Below, one piece after another: positions 32,325 through 40,717 of a DNA stretch of 64,000 nt (positions within the stretch are counted from its first letter, which is position 1; each line of letters begins with the position of its first letter). A program made the position numbers and the translations under genes. The notes beneath the pieces were generated by a model. That model saw only the letters and a program-made list of their open reading frames with translations. It was not told the DNA's origin and did no database searches. The stretch comes from Rhodococcus oxybenzonivorans (GTDB lineage Bacteria; Actinomycetota; Actinomycetes; Mycobacteriales; Mycobacteriaceae), in the NCBI RefSeq assembly GCF_003130705.1, contig NZ_CP021354.1, positions 3,906,001 through 3,970,000 of the forward strand, written 5' to 3'.

Positions 32325-33415
32325 TGCGCGGTCGGACGGGAGTCGGTACCCGAGATCGTTCCACTGCCGAGCACGATGTCGCCCGCCGGATCCGTTCGGT
32401 AGAGGACCACTGCCTGACCCTTGGCCACACCGGTGAGGGGTTCGCGCAGCGAAATGGCGATGCCGCCGTCAACTGCCTCGGCCACGGCCTCGGCCAGGCC
32501 GCCGTGCGCGCGTACCTGAACCGTGCACTCGATCGGCGCGTCCGGCACCCGGCCCGACGTCCAGACGGCTCGCTCGGCGCTGATCGCGTGCACCTCGAGG
32601 TTGCGAGCAGAACCCACCCGGACGGTGCCCGTCTCCGGCTCGATCGCCGTGACGTACCGCGGCTGTCCGTCCGCTGCGGGACCCTGGACGCCGAGCCCCT
32701 TGCGCTGGCCGATGGTAAAGCCATGTACGCCTTCATGTTCCGCGAGAACTTCACCCGAGTCGGCGTCGACCACACTTCCCGGGCGCACACCGATCCGCGC
32801 GCCGAGGAACGCCCTGGTGTCGCCGGAGGGGATGAAGCAGATGTCGTGGCTGTCGGGCTTGTTCGCCACGGCCAGACCCCGCTCGGCCGCCTCCGCCCGG
32901 ATCTTCTCTTTCGGGGTGTCACCTACCGGGAACATCGCCCGGGACAACTGCTCGGCGGTGAGCACACCGAGAACGTAGGACTGGTCCTTGTCGGCATCGA
33001 CAGCGCGCCGGAGCACCCCGTCGTGAAGCTGCGCATAGTGACCCGTGGCCACTGCGTCGAACCCGAGTGCGATGGCGCGATCCGCCAGCGCCGCGAACTT
33101 GATCTTCTCGTTGCAGCGCAGGCAGGGGTTGGGTGTCTCACCGGCGGCGTAGGACGCCACGAAGTCGTCGATCACGTCTTCCTTGAAGCGATCGGCGAAA
33201 TCCCAGACGTAGAAAGGGATTCCGAGAACGTCCGCCGCACGCCTGGCATCACCGGCGTCCTCTTTGGAGCAGCACCCCCGCGATCCGGTCCGCAAGGTTC
33301 CCGGATCGGCGGACAACGCCAGGTGCACACCGACCACGTCATGCCCTGCAGCCACAGCCCGGGCCGCAGCGACGGCGGAGTCGACTCCGCCACTCATGGC
33401 CGCCAGTACTCGCAT
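32321..33415 (-). CDS. mnmA: tRNA-specific 2-thiouridylase
   Basis: The 364-residue enzyme thiolates U34 of certain tRNAs using sulfur relayed from a cysteine desulfurase. The PP-loop [13 protein letters not shown] is at residues 5-17. The catalytic cysteines appear in [12 protein letters not shown] and in the HDICFIPSG segment. The start at 33415 shares one base with the upstream desulfurase stop (TGATG), which supplies its likely sulfur donor. The longer frame upstream is a shadow. Confidence 0.94.
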   Translation of the reverse strand: MRVLAAMSGGVDSAVAAARAVAAGHDVVGVHLALSADPGTLRTGSRGCCSKEDAGDARRAADVLGIPFYVWDFADRFKEDVIDDFVASYAAGETPNPCLRCNEKIKFAALADRAIALGFDAVATGHYAQLHDGVLRRAVDADKDQSYVLGVLTAEQLSRAMFPVGDTPKEKIRAEAAERGLAVANKPDSHDICFIPSGDTRAFLGARIGVRPGSVVDADSGEVLAEHEGVHGFTIGQRKGLGVQGPAADGQPRYVTAIEPETGTVRVGSARNLEVHAISAERAVWTSGRVPDAPIECTVQVRAHGGLAEAVAEAVDGGIAISLREPLTGVAKGQAVVLYRTDPAGDIVLGSGTISGTDSRPTAQ

Positions 33416-34635
33416 CAACGATTCCCTCCACGCGCTCCGACACCGGCGAGCCCCGCGGCGCGGGCTCGCTCCACTACTTGCGGCAGCGCCGCGATCAACG
33501 CTTCCACGTCTCCCGCCGTCGACGTGTGCCCCAACGAGAACCGCAGCGAACCCCGCGCGGTGGCCGGGTCCACACCCATCGCCGTCAGGACGTGACTCGG
33601 GCGAGCCACGCCCGCCGTACACGCCGAACCGGTGGAGCACTCGATTCCCGCTGCGTCGAGCAACATCAGCAGGGAATCACCCTCACAGCCGGGGAAAGTG
33701 AAATGGGCGTTGCCGGGCAGGCGTGCAGCACCGACCGGCCCGTTCGACACGGCGTCGGGAAGAATTTCCTGCACTCGGGTGATCAGCTGGTCCCGCAGGA
33801 CGGTCAACTCCTCGGCGCGCGCGTCGAGGTTCGCGGTGGCGTGCCGCAATGCCGCTGCCATCCCGACGACACCGGCCGTGTCCGGGGTACCCGAACGCAC
33901 GTCGCGCTCGTGACCGCCGCCATGCAGTAACGGAACGCATGCCACCTGCCGTCCGAGCAGCAGTGCACCGACTCCCTGCGGGCCGCCCACCTTGTGCGCG
34001 GCGATACTGAGCGCGGAGAGACCGCTCGCGGTGAAATCGACCGGCAGATGGGTGACGGCCTGGACCGCGTCGCTGTGCATGGGAATTTCGAACTCCGCCG
34101 CGACCGCTGCCAGTTCGGCGATCGGCATGATCGTGCCGACCTCGTTGTTGGCCCACATAATCGTGACCAGTGCGGTTTCGTCGGCATGGCGGGCCAATTC
34201 GTCGCGCAGCACGTGCGGGGACACCCGACCGCGCTCGTCGACCGGAAGCCACGAAACCTGGGCGCCTTCGTGCTGCTCGAGCCACTCCACCGCGTCGAGG
34301 ACGGCATGATGCTCGACGGAACTCGTGATGATCCGCACCCGGGCGGGATCGGCGTCGCGGCGGGCCCAGAAGATGCCTTTGACCGCCAGGTTGTCACTTT
34401 CTGTTCCGCCGGAGGTGAAGATCACCTCGGACGGACGGGCCCCGAGGTCGGCCGCGATCGATTCGCGCGCCTCCTCGATACGCCGACGGGCGGCACGCCC
34501 CGAGCCGTGCAGCGAGGACGCATTGCCCACGGTCGAGAAGACGTCGGTCATCGCCTGGACGGCCGCGGGCACCATGGGAGTGGTAGCTGCGTGGTCCAGG
34601 TAGACAGGGCTGTCGGCACTGCGGGCAGAGGTCAT
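33415..34635 (-). CDS. Cysteine desulfurase (IscS/NifS-like)
   Basis: This 406-residue PLP enzyme releases sulfur from cysteine. The [13 protein letters not shown] motif, the PLP lysine in [16 protein letters not shown], and the persulfide cysteine in [11 protein letters not shown] identify the family. It is directly upstream of mnmA and overlaps its start, so it probably feeds tRNA thiolation; other Fe-S genes are not nearby. The alternative name IscS is used for the mycobacterial homologue (Rv3025c). Confidence 0.93.
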   Translation of the reverse strand: MTSARSADSPVYLDHAATTPMVPAAVQAMTDVFSTVGNASSLHGSGRAARRRIEEARESIAADLGARPSEVIFTSGGTESDNLAVKGIFWARRDADPARVRIITSSVEHHAVLDAVEWLEQHEGAQVSWLPVDERGRVSPHVLRDELARHADETALVTIMWANNEVGTIMPIAELAAVAAEFEIPMHSDAVQAVTHLPVDFTASGLSALSIAAHKVGGPQGVGALLLGRQVACVPLLHGGGHERDVRSGTPDTAGVVGMAAALRHATANLDARAEELTVLRDQLITRVQEILPDAVSNGPVGAARLPGNAHFTFPGCEGDSLLMLLDAAGIECSTGSACTAGVARPSHVLTAMGVDPATARGSLRFSLGHTSTAGDVEALIAALPQVVERARAAGLAGVGARGGNR

Positions 34636-34652
34636 GACCCGACCAGGATAAC

Positions 34653-35573
34653 TCAGGCGATCAGGCGCTCTTCCGTCTCGATCCGGGTATCGGCCCGCTG
34701 GGCGGGCTCCCGCGTCGGATCGAGGATGTCGTGCGCTGCGAGATCGATGGGCTCGGAACCCCGCACGGCGCGCTCACAGCGGGCGGCAAGATCTCGGCGC
34801 GACTCTCCCGGGTACTCGATCGGCGCCAGCCGGACTTCGGCGACGACGCCTTTGTGCCGAATGATTCGCCGAATCGACCCGCCGATGGTCTCCTCACCCA
34901 CGAAGCACGGCCCGGTGGTCAATTCTCCCCCGCGCATCGTGTACCGCAGGGACACCGGCTGCACCGGGCACTCCGCGTCGATCGCCGCCTGGAACAGCGC
35001 CGGGCGGAAACCTCCGTACGCGCGCCCGCACCACGTCGTCCCCTCCGGGAAGGCGGCCACCCTTTCGCCGTCCCGCAGTCGTGTCGCTGTTGCGGCCACG
35101 GTGCCCGGCAGCGCCCGCAGGTCGTGCCGGTCGATCGGGACGATCCGCATCCGCCGCGCGAGCGACCCCAGGATCGGCCAGTCGAGAAGGTCTCCCCGCG
35201 CAACGAAGCTCGCCGGGTGAAGAGCACTGAGAACCAGGACGTCGGTCCAGGAGACGTGACCCGCCACCACCAGGATGCCACCCTCGTGCCGCCGCTTCCC
35301 GCGGTGATCGACCACCTCGAGCCGCAGGCCCACACACCGCAGCAGCATTGCCGCGTACCGGCGTTGAAGACCGGTCCGCCAGTTCTGTGGCATCACGCAC
35401 CCGGCCGTCAGCAGCGGCGCGGTCACCAGGGCGGAGGCTACGAGGAACCAACGGATCGCGACGACAAGAGCCGAGACTCCCGGCGCCTCCGGGGGCAGGC
35501 ATCCGCTGCCGCACGGACTCGACGGCATCCAGGCGTGGACGGGAACCGGCGTCTCGCTCGAGGTGGTGCTCAT
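34653..35573 (-). CDS. 1-acyl-glycerol-phosphate acyltransferase-like (PlsC/OlsA type)
   Basis: This 306-residue membrane acyltransferase has an N-terminal hydrophobic segment (about residues 34-58), the HX4D motif as His106-Val-Ser-Trp-Thr-Asp111, and the FPEGTT motif near residue 178. It could acylate lysophosphatidate or, together with the neighbouring GNAT, make an ornithine-type lipid (OlsA role, inference). The ATG overlaps the stop of the upstream GNAT gene (ATGA), so its translation was coupled to a gene now broken by an insertion sequence. Confidence 0.85.
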   Translation of the reverse strand: MSTTSSETPVPVHAWMPSSPCGSGCLPPEAPGVSALVVAIRWFLVASALVTAPLLTAGCVMPQNWRTGLQRRYAAMLLRCVGLRLEVVDHRGKRRHEGGILVVAGHVSWTDVLVLSALHPASFVARGDLLDWPILGSLARRMRIVPIDRHDLRALPGTVAATATRLRDGERVAAFPEGTTWCGRAYGGFRPALFQAAIDAECPVQPVSLRYTMRGGELTTGPCFVGEETIGGSIRRIIRHKGVVAEVRLAPIEYPGESRRDLAARCERAVRGSEPIDLAAHDILDPTREPAQRADTRIETEERLIA

Positions 35574-35730
35574 GCCTGGGTCCCGGTTTCGAGGTACGCC
35601 GATGCCGAACGCAGCCGTTCGAGGTAACGCTCGTTCGCGTGATGCAGTCCCTGCAGCGCGACGAAGTCGGCGACACCGAATTCCGGGTCGTGCGCCGGCT
35701 CCCCGCACACCTTCGCGCCCAGACGGAGGT
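35570..35730 (-). pseudogene. 3' fragment of the interrupted OlsB-like GNAT gene
   Basis: These bases encode the last 52 residues of the GNAT, from LRLGAKVCGEPAHDPEFG to the TGA at 35570-35572. They join in frame with the fragment at 37064-37736 once 35731-37063 is removed; the junction then reads LLRGYLRLG. In the present arrangement the fragment is preceded by insertion sequence DNA that gives an unrelated N-terminus. Its stop overlaps the start of the PlsC-like gene. Confidence 0.88.
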
Positions 35731-35737
35731 ACCGACT

Positions 35738-35743
35738 TATGTT
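35738..35743 (+). promoter_or_regulatory. Left-end -10 half of a circle-junction promoter
   Basis: TATGTT lies 8 bases inside the left end. In the integrated element nothing resembling a -35 box lies 18 bp upstream (CGCGCC). In a circular intermediate the right-end TTGACA would be placed 18 bp before it. Confidence 0.6.
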
Positions 35744-35749
35744 CGTGAG

Positions 35750-35955
35750 AGCGGCACGTGGTCGGGTTAGCTGCCCGTAATGTGCCGTAGCAGACCGGAA
35801 GGGTTGACTCCTGAGGTTCCTGTCACCCCCATCCAGCGGGGTTGACTTTGCGGGGGTTTGTCGCCCCTTCCGGTCTGCGTTCGCGGAGTGACTGGAGAGA
35901 GGCGTGACCCCAAGCTGCTGTGAGAGGTACTTGAAGTCGGATTGTCCTCCGCGGA
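35750..35955 (+). ncRNA. Predicted IS110 bridge RNA
   Basis: Three stem-loops follow each other: 35752-35787 (CGGCAC/GTGCCG), 35790-35878 (14 bp perfect outer stem) and 35882-35953 (7 bp perfect outer stem, CGCGGAG/CTCCGCG). The second loop holds TGCGGGGGT (35849-35857), the exact complement of the target right flank 37064-37072, and GAGGT (35813-35817), identical to the target left flank 35726-35730. The third holds AGAGAGGC (35896-35903), identical to the element's right end 37056-37063, and AAGTCGG (35934-35940), complement of its left end 35732-35738. Order and orientation match the target-binding and donor-binding loops known from IS621 bridge RNA. The ends are estimated. Confidence 0.8.
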
Positions 35956-35988
35956 TCCCCATCCCAGCAGAGAAGGGAACCGTCCTCC

Positions 35989-37050
35989 ATGATCGTCATC
36001 GGCATCGATCCCCACAAGTCCACCCACACCGCCACCGCGGTCGACCCCGTCACCAACACCGATCTCGGCTCGATCCGCATCGACGCCACCCTCGCCGACT
36101 ACAAGACGCTGATCGCCTGGGCCAAGGCCTGGCCACAGCGCCAGTGGGCAGTCGAGAATGCCGAGGGGCTCGGACATCACCTGGCGCAATGGCTAGTCGT
36201 CCTCGGGGAGATGGTCCTCGACGTTCCGGCCACCGCCACCGCCCGGGTCCGGCAACTCTCCCGCGGCGGCCGGCGCAAGAACGACCGCATCGACGCCGCC
36301 GCGGCCGCGTGTGTGGCCGCCCTGCAGGGCGACGCCCGACCGGTCGTCCCCGAAGGCCCGACCGACGTCCTGGCCTTGCTCGACGAACGTCGAACAAACT
36401 TGTGCAACAATCGCACTCGCATCGCCAATCAGCTGCACGCGTTGTTACGACAGTTGCTGGCCGGCGGGGCGCCAACCTCCTTGACTGCCGCCTCGGCCAC
36501 GGCACTGCTGCGGGGCTTCCGTGCCCGCAGCGAGGTGGACCGAACCCGCGTCGGGCTGTGTCGCGACCTGATCGCCGACCTCCGGCGCCTCGACGACCGG
36601 CTCGCGGTGAACGAGAAACAGATGACCCAGGCTCTCGACGAGCACGGCACCCGTCTGCGGGAGGTCGACGGGATCGGTCCGGTGACCGCCGCCCGCTTGA
36701 TCGGCCGAACCGGGCGCGTCAGCCGGTTCCCGACCGCCGCGGCCTTCGCAAACTACAACGGCTCGGCACCGGTGCAGATCGCCAGCGCCGACACTGATCG
36801 CCACCGCCTGTCCCGGTACGGAGACCGGCAACTCAACAGTGCGCTCTACACGATCGCGATGGTCCAGATCCGGATGCCTGCCAGCACCGGCCGCGGCTAC
36901 TACGACAAGAAGATCGCAGAGGGCAAGAGTGGCCGCGCAGCGAACCGCAGCCTCAAGCAGCACCTGTCCGATCACGTCTGGCGCATCATGCTCGCCGACG
37001 AAAAACGCAGCCACCGACAACGCGAGGAAGAATCCGAAAGGGCTGCTTGA
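35989..37050 (+). CDS. IS110-family transposase (DEDD recombinase)
   Basis: The 353-residue protein has an N-terminal RuvC-like DEDD domain (Asp7 in GIDPHKS, a Glu in AVENAEG near residue 56-59, Asp99 and Asp102 in KNDRID), a coiled middle, and a C-terminal transposase_20 domain with VDGIGPVTAARLIG and the serine-containing YNGSAPVQIASAD region (Ser259 or Ser266 the likely nucleophile). It appears full length and undamaged, so the element may still be active. The stop codon overlaps the TTGACA box near the right end. Confidence 0.95.
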   Translation: MIVIGIDPHKSTHTATAVDPVTNTDLGSIRIDATLADYKTLIAWAKAWPQRQWAVENAEGLGHHLAQWLVVLGEMVLDVPATATARVRQLSRGGRRKNDRIDAAAAACVAALQGDARPVVPEGPTDVLALLDERRTNLCNNRTRIANQLHALLRQLLAGGAPTSLTAASATALLRGFRARSEVDRTRVGLCRDLIADLRRLDDRLAVNEKQMTQALDEHGTRLREVDGIGPVTAARLIGRTGRVSRFPTAAAFANYNGSAPVQIASADTDRHRLSRYGDRQLNSALYTIAMVQIRMPASTGRGYYDKKIAEGKSGRAANRSLKQHLSDHVWRIMLADEKRSHRQREEESERAA

Positions 37051-37063
37051 CAAATAGAGAGGC
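37047..37063 (+). promoter_or_regulatory. Right-end -35 half of a circle-junction promoter and donor guide match
   Basis: A consensus TTGACA (37047-37052) overlaps the transposase stop and ends 11 bases before the right boundary. Joined to the left end, it would sit 18 bp upstream of TATGTT. The last 8 bases, AGAGAGGC (37056-37063), recur in the predicted bridge RNA. Confidence 0.65.
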
Positions 37064-37736
37064 ACCCCCGCAGCAACGGGGGCAGCGAAGGCCGGGCAGG
37101 TGGCTCGATCTCGTCGAGGGATCGGCCGGCCACGCGGACCGGGTTGCGGGGAACGACCCGGGCCGCAGGGTCGTTGCCGTGCTTGCTCAGGAGCAGATCT
37201 CGCACGCCGCGCACGTTGGAGCCGGCCGGGACATCGGGATGCTCCTGCATGGGCACGGACACGCAGCCCATCACCCAGTCGTAGCCGGTCAGCTGCAGGT
37301 AGTGGAGAATTCCGGACCACATCAGGCTCAGTACCGAGCCGGAACGGTGGTCGGGGTCGACGCACGCCCTGCCCATCTCCACGATCCGATTGCCTCGCGG
37401 GTCCAGGGCCGAGATGTCGAACTCGGTGGCCGTGTAATAGCCACCGGCCTGCGCGGCGGCATCCGGCGGAAGCATGCGGTAGCAGCCGACGAATTCGCCA
37501 GTGGCCTCGTGGCGGACGAGTAGATGGTCACAGAATTCGTCGAATCGGTCGGCCTCGAGCCCAGTGGTGGTGGCGGGAACCGAGAAACCCGGCTCCGCGG
37601 CGAACACGCGGTAACGCAGCCGCTGGGCCGCCACCCGATGCTCGCGGTCGGAGGAGACTACGAGGGAGTACCGGGGTGGAACTACAACGGTATCGGCGGT
37701 GTCACTCGCTGCGCGAAGAACAGACGAAGTTGTCAT
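37064..37736 (-). pseudogene. 5' fragment of OlsB-like GNAT acyltransferase interrupted by IS110
   Basis: This fragment encodes residues 1-224 of a GNAT of the Acetyltransf_5 (hemolysin/OlsB-like) group: RYRVFAAEPGFSVP, FDEFCDHLLVRHEATGEFVG and VEMGRACVDPDHRSG are family blocks. The intact protein would have had 277 residues (Rv3027c-like). OlsB enzymes attach a hydroxy-fatty acid to ornithine, and the coupled PlsC-like gene downstream would add the second acyl chain. That pathway is inference. As it stands, translation runs about 30 residues into the insertion sequence before stopping at 36972. Confidence 0.88.
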
Positions 37737-37825
37737 GGCGCAGGTTTACCGAGCAGGGGCGGCGGCGGGGCATCGACTAGGTGTCGTGTCGATGCAGCCG
37801 GGGTGAACGGTATAGATACGACAGC

Positions 37826-37854
37826 GGCCCCGCTCCCTCGAGGGGAACGGGGCC
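37826..37854 (-). terminator. etfA terminator hairpin
   Basis: A 12-pair stem with one mismatch (37826-37837 with 37843-37854) follows the etfA stop. It lies before the start of the GNAT gene on the same strand. Confidence 0.6.
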
Positions 37855-37870
37855 GCCGACAAGGCGATTT

Positions 37871-38827
37871 CTAGCCCTTGTGGGTCTTGACAGCCTCGGT
37901 GAGCTGCGGAGCCACGTTGAACAGGTCGCCGACGATGCCGAAGTCGGCGATCTCGAAGATCGGCGCTTCCTCGTCCTTGTTCACGGCGACGATGGTCTTC
38001 GAGGTCTGCATACCTGCGCGGTGCTGGATGGCACCGGAGATGCCGAGCGCGATGTACAGCTGCGGGGAGACCGTCTTGCCGGTCTGACCGACCTGGAACT
38101 GGCCCGGGTAGTAGCCGGAGTCCACAGCGGCACGCGAGGCGCCCACCGCGGCGCCGAGCGAATCGGCGAGCTCCTCGACGACGGAGAACTTGTCCGCGCT
38201 GCCGACGCCACGGCCACCGGAGACGACGACGGTCGCCTCGGTGAGCTCGGGCCGGTCGCCGCCAACGATCGGATCACGCGAGGTGATCTTGACGACGCCC
38301 TCGTCCTGCGCGGGAACCTCGACCTCGACCTTTTCGCCCGCGCCTGCCTCCGGCTTCGCCTCGATGGCACCCGGACGCACCGAGATGACCGGGACGTCAC
38401 CGTTGGCCTTCGCTTCGACGGTGAACGCGCCACCGAAGATGGAGTGCACAGCGCTGCCGTCGGACTTCACGTCGACGACGTCGCAGAGCAGGCCGGATCC
38501 GATGCGGGCGGCGAGACGTCCGGAGACCTCTTTGCCTTCGATGCTCGCGGCGGTGATGACCGCGGCCGGGGCAGCGGACTCGACGAGCGACGCGAGGACG
38601 TCGACCTTCGGGGTCACCAGATAGCCCTCGATGTCATCCGACTCGGCGACATAGATCTTGGCTGCGCCCGCAGCCGCGAGTGCGTCGGCGAGCTTGTCCG
38701 CGGTACCGGCGGGACCGGTGACCACTGCGGCCGGCTCACCGAGCGCGCGAGCGGCCGTGATCAGTTCGGTGCTGACCTTCTTCAGTGCACCCTCTGCGTG
38801 CTCGACGAGCACCAGTACTTCTGCCAT
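37871..38827 (-). CDS. etfA: Electron transfer flavoprotein alpha subunit
   Basis: The 318-residue FAD-binding subunit passes electrons from acyl-CoA and other dehydrogenases to ETF:quinone oxidoreductase. The C-terminal FAD signature is clear: [20 protein letters not shown] and [14 protein letters not shown]. The start at 38827 ([13 protein letters not shown]) has GGGAGAG 6 nt upstream. It follows etfB by 46 bases. Confidence 0.96.
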   Translation of the reverse strand: MAEVLVLVEHAEGALKKVSTELITAARALGEPAAVVTGPAGTADKLADALAAAGAAKIYVAESDDIEGYLVTPKVDVLASLVESAAPAAVITAASIEGKEVSGRLAARIGSGLLCDVVDVKSDGSAVHSIFGGAFTVEAKANGDVPVISVRPGAIEAKPEAGAGEKVEVEVPAQDEGVVKITSRDPIVGGDRPELTEATVVVSGGRGVGSADKFSVVEELADSLGAAVGASRAAVDSGYYPGQFQVGQTGKTVSPQLYIALGISGAIQHRAGMQTSKTIVAVNKDEEAPIFEIADFGIVGDLFNVAPQLTEAVKTHKG

Positions 38828-38873
38828 GTCTAACTCTCCCTGTATATGTCTGCTGGTCTGTGGAGGGCGCGGA

Positions 38874-39674
38874 TCAGATGATCTTCTGGCCGACGAGGTA
38901 TGCGGCGATCTTGCTGCCGCCGTCGCCCTCGTCGACGATGCGCTCACCAGCGGTACGCGGGGGCTTGGGCGTCGAGGCGGTGACGGTGGTGCCCGCGTTC
39001 GCGACACCGACGGTCTCCGGGTCCACCCCGAGGTCGGCCAGGGTGTAGGTGATGACTTCCTTCTTCTTCGCGGCCATGATGCCCTTGAAGGAGGGGAAAC
39101 GGGGCTCGTTGATCTTCTCGGTGACGCTCACGATGGCAGGCAGGTTCGCCTCGAGGCCGAACACACCCTCGTCGGTCTCCCGCTCACCGGTCGCGACACC
39201 GTCGGCAACCGTGAGCTTGCGCAGCTGCGTGAGCTGCGGGATGCCCAGGTACTCGGCGATGATCGCGGGAATCGCGCCCATCCGGCCGTCGGTGGCCTCG
39301 TTGCCGGCGATGATCAGGTCGGCGGGCTCGTCGTTCTCGAACGTGATCTGTCCGAGAGCGGCCGCAAGCGTCCACGCCGTCTGGATCGCGTCGGAACCGT
39401 GGAGTGCGGGGTCATTGATGTGCACAGCCTTGTCGGCACCCATGGACAGGGCCTTGCGGATGGCGTCGGTGGCGCGGTCCGGACCTGCGGACAACACGGT
39501 CACCTCGCCGCCCTGCGCTTCCTTGATGAGAAGCGCCTCTTCGACGGCCCGCTCGTTGATCTCGTCGAGCACGGCGTCGGCGGCCTCGCGGTCAAGCGTG
39601 TAGTCACCGTCGGTCAGCTTGCGCTCGGACCATGTGTCGGGGACCTGCTTGATCAAAACAACGATGTTCGTCAT
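38874..39674 (-). CDS. etfB: Electron transfer flavoprotein beta subunit
   Basis: The 266-residue AMP-binding subunit pairs with EtfA. MTNIVVLIKQVPDT at the start, the DADKAVHI-like nucleotide region (MGADKAVHINDPAL) and the LPAIVSVTEKINEPRFPSFKGIMAAKKK signature region identify it. It lies upstream of etfA in a two-gene operon and is divergent from the methyltransferase gene. Confidence 0.96.
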   Translation of the reverse strand: MTNIVVLIKQVPDTWSERKLTDGDYTLDREAADAVLDEINERAVEEALLIKEAQGGEVTVLSAGPDRATDAIRKALSMGADKAVHINDPALHGSDAIQTAWTLAAALGQITFENDEPADLIIAGNEATDGRMGAIPAIIAEYLGIPQLTQLRKLTVADGVATGERETDEGVFGLEANLPAIVSVTEKINEPRFPSFKGIMAAKKKEVITYTLADLGVDPETVGVANAGTTVTASTPKPPRTAGERIVDEGDGGSKIAAYLVGQKII

Positions 39675-39913
39675 GGGTCTTCGTCGACCTCCTGTGTGTA
39701 CTTGCCTGGTTATCGCGAGTTGCTCCGCATGAGCGGAGCTCTCGTCTTCGTATGTCCTCGCACAATTGCTCTGCGACAGATTACCTCACGCTAAGTTACC
39801 CGCTGGTAACTTGCGTGAAAGCCTCGTTCACCATAAGCCTGAACATCACTTTCGGTGCTGTGATGTGGACCACCTGGACGAGCGACCTCGTCGGTGGCAC
39901 TAATCTCGCACCG

Positions 39914-40717
39914 GTGAGCGAATCATTTGTCGGCGACCGCGAGAACGCACCGCTGCCCGCAACCGGAGACGAGCAACTGCCCCTCACGGGCGAGCGGACC
40001 GTGCCCGGCATCCCCGAGGAGAACTACTGGTTCCGGCGTCACGAGGTGGTCTACCGCGACCTCCTGCCCCGCTGCGCCGGCCGGACCGTCCTCGAAGCAG
40101 GATCGGGAGAAGGCTACGGCGCCAACATGATTGCCGACGTGGCGAAGCGCGTCACCGGCCTCGACTACGACATTTCCGCAGTCGAACACGTTCGGGCCCG
40201 GTACCCCCGGGTCGAGATGTTGCACGGCAACTTGGCCGAGCTTCCCCTCGGCGATGCCTCGGTGGACGCCGTCGTCAATTTTCAGGTAATCGAACATCTC
40301 TGGGATCAAGCGCAGTTTCTGCGGGAGTGCTTCCGCGTGTTGACGCCGGGCGGCGAACTTCTCGTCAGCACCCCCAACCGAATTACGTTCTCGCCCGGTC
40401 GGGACACACCGCTCAACCCTTTCCACACCCGTGAACTCGACGCCACCGAGTTGACCGAGCTGCTCGAGGAAACGGGGTTCACGGTGTCGCTGATGACCGG
40501 CGTCCACCACGGTGAACGGCTGAAGGCCCTCGACGCCAAGCACGGTGGTTCGTTCATCGGCGCCCAGATCGACCGGGCCCTCGCGGGCGAACCCTGGCCA
40601 CCGGAACTCACCCGTGACGTCGAGGGCATCACGGTCGACGACTTCGTCTTGCGCGAGGGCAACATCGACGACAGCCTCGACCTCGTAGCCGTCGCGGTGA
40701 AGGATCCCGTGCAGTGA
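39914..40717 (+). CDS. SAM-dependent methyltransferase (Rv3030-like, methylglucose polysaccharide locus)
   Basis: The 267-residue class I methyltransferase has motif I VLEAGSGEGYGA (about residues 59-70) and VNFQVIEHLWD as motif post-II. Its neighbours, a GH57 branching enzyme and a GT4 glucosyltransferase, make up the core of the mycobacterial methylglucose lipopolysaccharide locus. A sugar O-methyltransferase role is therefore likely (inference). GTG 39914 is chosen because TAATCT lies exactly 7 nt upstream, indicating a leaderless start; upstream sequence in the same frame is not family-like. The stop overlaps the next start (GTGA). Confidence 0.82.
   Translation: MSESFVGDRENAPLPATGDEQLPLTGERTVPGIPEENYWFRRHEVVYRDLLPRCAGRTVLEAGSGEGYGANMIADVAKRVTGLDYDISAVEHVRARYPRVEMLHGNLAELPLGDASVDAVVNFQVIEHLWDQAQFLRECFRVLTPGGELLVSTPNRITFSPGRDTPLNPFHTRELDATELTELLEETGFTVSLMTGVHHGERLKALDAKHGGSFIGAQIDRALAGEPWPPELTRDVEGITVDDFVLREGNIDDSLDLVAVAVKDPVQ

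Larger units (their letters stand above)
35731..37063 (+). mobile_element. IS110-family insertion sequence (about 1333 bp)
   Basis: The element carries one DEDD transposase, a 258-bp non-coding left end and only 13 bp after the transposase stop. That is the IS110-subgroup layout, in which the left end encodes the bridge RNA. There are no terminal inverted repeats, as expected. Boundaries come from the host gene: deleting 35731-37063 exactly restores a continuous reading frame. The triplet ACC occurs at both junctions (35731-35733 and 37064-37066), so the ends can be shifted by up to 3 bp. Confidence 0.9.

Noticed and set aside
35731..37063. Terminal inverted repeats or a long target duplication for the IS
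   Set aside because: The ends share no inverted repeat; only an ambiguous ACC triplet is common to both junctions, as expected for IS110.
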